Positions 36,694 to 39,199 of a DNA stretch of 39,199 nt are shown here, piece by piece. Both the position numbers and the translations under genes were made by a program. Origin of the DNA: Paracoccaceae bacterium (GTDB taxonomy: Bacteria > Pseudomonadota > Alphaproteobacteria > Rhodobacterales > Rhodobacteraceae); the NCBI GenBank assembly GCA_902633655.1, contig CACPHA010000012.1, forward strand, positions 1-39,199, written 5' to 3'. Under the pieces are notes generated by a model. It did not search any database and was not told the DNA's origin. It saw only the letters and a program-made list of their open reading frames with translations. Within the stretch, counting starts at the first letter, position 1. Each line of letters begins with the position of its first letter.

Positions 36694-38427
36694 ATGTTTA
36701 AACGAGTGATAGCCTTTTTTATTTGGCTGACTGTGACTCCTTCCCTTTCAATAAGCCAGTCAAATGATTTTTGGGTGCAAATCGAAGCATACCCTAATGA
36801 AAGTGAAGCTGAAACGGCGGCAAGCGTCTATGGGGCCAAAATTGATGATGTGAGCGCCTTTTCCATTGGTGGCGGATGGTATGTTATAGCAATTGGACCA
36901 CTTGAAGAAAATGACGCTGAACGCCAACTTTTTGACTTGCGCACGTCAGAAATTATACCACTTTATAGTTTTATATCTCGAGGCAAAAACTACACTGAAA
37001 AAATCTGGCCCAGGAGTATCAAAGATAGTGTAACAAATATACAAGCGCTTAAGAATGACTCAACTTTCGAAGGGACAGCCAAAATAGTTCTGTCATCTAA
37101 AGCTGATGAAACTCTCGAGGAAGCAAGCGATACCGAGGACCTTCTCACACAAGATGAAAAGAAACATCTTCAACTTGCGTTGAAATCTGCTGGTTTTTAC
37201 TTTTCTTCCATAGACGGTTCATTCGGGAGCCAAACGAGAGAAGCTATGAGCGCCTGGCAAAATGCTGAAAATGTTCCAGTCACCGGGGTTCTGACGACCG
37301 CACAAAGAGAGTATTTACTCCGGCAGAATAACCGCATTCTAGAGACTTTAGGTATCCAGCGGGTTACTGATTTTGAAACCGGTGTTGCAATCAATCTTCC
37401 CTTGGCAATTGTAGGTTTCACTAAATACTCACCACCGCTTGCTCACTTCACCTCTCGGAAAGGGACACAGCACGCAGCATATGTAATTTCAAAATCGGGG
37501 GACGAGAATGATCTCGGCGAAATTTACGAGGCTTTGCAAAGTCTGGATATAATGCCAAAGGCAACCCTAGGCTCACTTAAATCTAACCAATTTGAAATCA
37601 CAGCTCAGAATGATGAGATTATAACATATGCACAAGCTGAATTGCTTGATGGCAATATCAAGGGTTACATGCTGGTCTGGCCTACAAACGATGGATCACG
37701 GAGAGATGGGCTTTTACATAATATGAAGACAAGCTTTGAGCGGTTTGAAGGTGTACTAAAGCCAAATATTGGAGATGCAAAAAATGAAGACCTGGACCTT
37801 CTATTTGGGTTAGATACCAAAAAACCAGAATTTGTGCGTTCAGGCATTTTTATATCAGCTAACGGGCATATTGTGACGGAAGCCTTTGGTATTAATGCCT
37901 GTGAGCGAATAACCGTTGAGAACAATTATGAGGCTCGGCTTGTTAATATAGACGATTCCGGCACACTTGCTTTGCTGGAGGTCAAGGAAAAAATTGTACC
38001 AGCCGCTGTGGCAGAATTTCCATCGTTGACCGATCACCGTGGGGACCAGGTACTAGGGGCAGGTTATTCCTATGGAGGTCGATTGCCCCAGCCAAGCGTT
38101 ATGAAAGGTAAGATTGAAGAATTTAAGTCACTAGACGGGCAGTCTGGCTATGTTCGGCTTTCGATGTCAATCTTACCGAGTGACATTGGAGGGCCCATTT
38201 TGAACCGATTTGGATCGCTCAGCGGGCTTTTAGCCATTAAGTCCAAAAGTGGGCGCAGTTTACCGGAAAATGTAGCCCATGCGATCAAGCCAAACAAGAT
38301 TGCCAATTTTCTGAACTCTGAAGGTCTGACCCTTTACCATAAAAACTCCGAGCAACTAATGAGTGATTTCGGGTTGGCCCGTAAAGCGCGGGCCATAACT
38401 GGCCTCATCAGCTGTTGGAAAAATTAA
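36694..38427 (+). CDS. Exported SPOR / peptidoglycan-binding / trypsin-like pseudo-protease
   Basis: A 577-residue protein, probably periplasmic. An N-terminal signal peptide (to about 22) is followed by a SPOR-like region (about 24-95: FWVQIEAYPNESEAETAA, GGGWYVIAIGPL), a charged linker, a PG_binding_1 domain (about 150-212: LQLALKSAGFYFSSIDGSFG, TREAMSAWQ) and a long middle section. The C-terminal trypsin-like fold starts near 380. There the expected catalytic residues are replaced: GHIVTEAFGI has Phe where HtrA-type enzymes have His, TLALLEV has Thr for the Asp, and PSDIGGPIL has Ile for the Ser. It is therefore probably a binding or scaffold protein of the cell wall. Its stop overlaps the convergent ThDP-enzyme gene by 3 bp. 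Confidence 0.75.
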   Translation: MFKRVIAFFIWLTVTPSLSISQSNDFWVQIEAYPNESEAETAASVYGAKIDDVSAFSIGGGWYVIAIGPLEENDAERQLFDLRTSEIIPLYSFISRGKNYTEKIWPRSIKDSVTNIQALKNDSTFEGTAKIVLSSKADETLEEASDTEDLLTQDEKKHLQLALKSAGFYFSSIDGSFGSQTREAMSAWQNAENVPVTGVLTTAQREYLLRQNNRILETLGIQRVTDFETGVAINLPLAIVGFTKYSPPLAHFTSRKGTQHAAYVISKSGDENDLGEIYEALQSLDIMPKATLGSLKSNQFEITAQNDEIITYAQAELLDGNIKGYMLVWPTNDGSRRDGLLHNMKTSFERFEGVLKPNIGDAKNEDLDLLFGLDTKKPEFVRSGIFISANGHIVTEAFGINACERITVENNYEARLVNIDDSGTLALLEVKEKIVPAAVAEFPSLTDHRGDQVLGAGYSYGGRLPQPSVMKGKIEEFKSLDGQSGYVRLSMSILPSDIGGPILNRFGSLSGLLAIKSKSGRSLPENVAHAIKPNKIANFLNSEGLTLYHKNSEQLMSDFGLARKARAITGLISCWKN

Positions 38428-39199
38428 TCAGTAAAATCCTCAGATGAAAGATATATGAGTGTAGGCTTGCCAGCGCTATGAGCACATTCCAAATCATTTT
38501 TTAAAGCTCCAATCGTTGCGGGCCATTTCGAGTATGCCCCATAGGCATTTGCCAGCGCGCAAAAATCTGGATTAAAAGCCTGAACCGCAGTTGGCGCAAT
38601 TTGCGCCCCTACCATGCTGTCTTCGATAGCTTTAAGTTTCTGATTATCCCACAAGATAATGGGTAAACTTAGTCCAAGTTCAACCGCAACACCCAATTCC
38701 GGCAACGTATACTGAAACCCATAATCACCCACTATGGCGACAACGGGCAGGTCTGGCCGCGCCGTACAACCACCGATTGCCGCGGGCAATGCATAGCCCA
38801 AGGTCCCAAAACCATAGGGATGATGCCACCTAGATGGTTTAGGCATATCCCAGACTTCTTTAGCAAGATAAGAAAACTGTGTCATATCAGAATAGACTAG
38901 CGTGTCCTCGCGCATAGCATCTCTCAATATCCGAATAGCAGATAGTATCCCCGGGTAGATGGCCGCAGCCTGTGCAATCCAAGATTTACGAACGCGCTTA
39001 ATGACTTCAGTATCCCATGTCGATTGGAGCGTCCCAGACTTCAGTTCACCAAGCAGTGATAAAACAAATTCTTCTACTCTCATTGCAATGCAAACTTCTG
39101 CGTTCTGGCCGTCACTCAACACTTCGGGGTCAATGTCAACACGTACCATTGCAGCTTTGTGGCCGAGATGATCACGCCAAAGATCTACCTCTCCCAATT
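38424..39199 (-). CDS. ThDP-dependent decarboxylase/acetolactate synthase-like protein, N-terminus outside window
   Basis: The C-terminal 258 residues of a thiamine-diphosphate enzyme of the acetolactate synthase superfamily. Visible are the end of the central domain (AAMVRVDIDPEVLSDGQNAE) and the pyrophosphate-binding domain: HPYGFGTLGYALPAAIGG, then VGDYGFQYTLPELGVAVELG and LPIILWDNQKLKAIEDSMVG. The ThDP motif runs from GDY to WDN. The style resembles 5-guanidino-2-oxopentanoate decarboxylase (AruI-like) proteins that I recall from roseobacters, rather than IlvB; this is inference. The frame is open to the window edge, so the true start lies beyond it. It is convergent with the SPOR-domain gene. 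Confidence 0.8.
   Translation of the reverse strand, partial: LGEVDLWRDHLGHKAAMVRVDIDPEVLSDGQNAEVCIAMRVEEFVLSLLGELKSGTLQSTWDTEVIKRVRKSWIAQAAAIYPGILSAIRILRDAMREDTLVYSDMTQFSYLAKEVWDMPKPSRWHHPYGFGTLGYALPAAIGGCTARPDLPVVAIVGDYGFQYTLPELGVAVELGLSLPIILWDNQKLKAIEDSMVGAQIAPTAVQAFNPDFCALANAYGAYSKWPATIGALKNDLECAHSAGKPTLIYLSSEDFTD

Overview
The window looks like a low-GC member of the Rhodobacterales (roseobacter-type Alphaproteobacteria). The evidence is gene order and protein style as I recall them for that group, not a computed phylogeny: a short ProRS; an AI-2E transporter / HdaA / Ppx series; an octanoyltransferase next to ctaD; YqeY opposite carA; paired Lrp regulators opposite ilvC; folB-folP-glmM; and glyQ-(small membrane protein)-glyS-ppdK. 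Intergenic DNA is AT-rich, and several genes are visibly decayed.

Layout. 1-5942 (minus): a chemosensory operon, ParA-like ATPase, double CheW, transmembrane receptor, then CheA, which runs off the left edge. It has a good candidate promoter at 5974-6002. 6309-7646 (minus): proS. 7815-11195 (plus): AI-2E family transporter, hdaA, ppx/gppA. 11196-13557: an unidentified coding remnant, a clearly broken TerB-DnaJ gene, and a GNAT/VOC pair (minus). 13558-14406: a long non-coding stretch with two inverted repeats. 14407-18493 (plus): lipB, ctaD with a terminator, a DUF2244 membrane protein and a glycosyltransferase-like protein. 18528-18989 (minus): yqeY. 19160-22319 (plus): carA, a HAD pyrimidine 5'-nucleotidase and a UbiH-family hydroxylase. 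22557-23464 (minus): two Lrp/AsnC genes, divergent from ilvC (23593-24615). 25150-26239 (plus): a heavily mutated M24 peptidase gene. 26247-36473 (minus): a 10-kb unidirectional run, glyQ, small membrane protein, glyS, PPDK-like protein, SleB-type hydrolase, folB, folP, glmM. 36694-38427 (plus): a SPOR / peptidoglycan-binding / inactive trypsin-like protein. 38424-39199 (minus): the C-terminal part of a ThDP enzyme.

Most of the window is core metabolism: translation (proS, glyQS), respiration (ctaD), lipoate, folate, pyrimidine/arginine, branched-chain amino acids, ubiquinone and amino-sugar supply. No CRISPR array, rRNA, tRNA, insertion sequence or phage gene was seen. The points most worth a second look are the ParA-linked chemosensory operon with its N-terminally extended CheA, the GTGTAA repeats over its promoter, the AUU start inferred for one Lrp gene, the FolB C-terminal extension that resembles an amino-acid kinase, the SPOR protein whose protease triad is entirely replaced, and the signs of ongoing gene decay (TerB-DnaJ, M24, probable loss of ppk).
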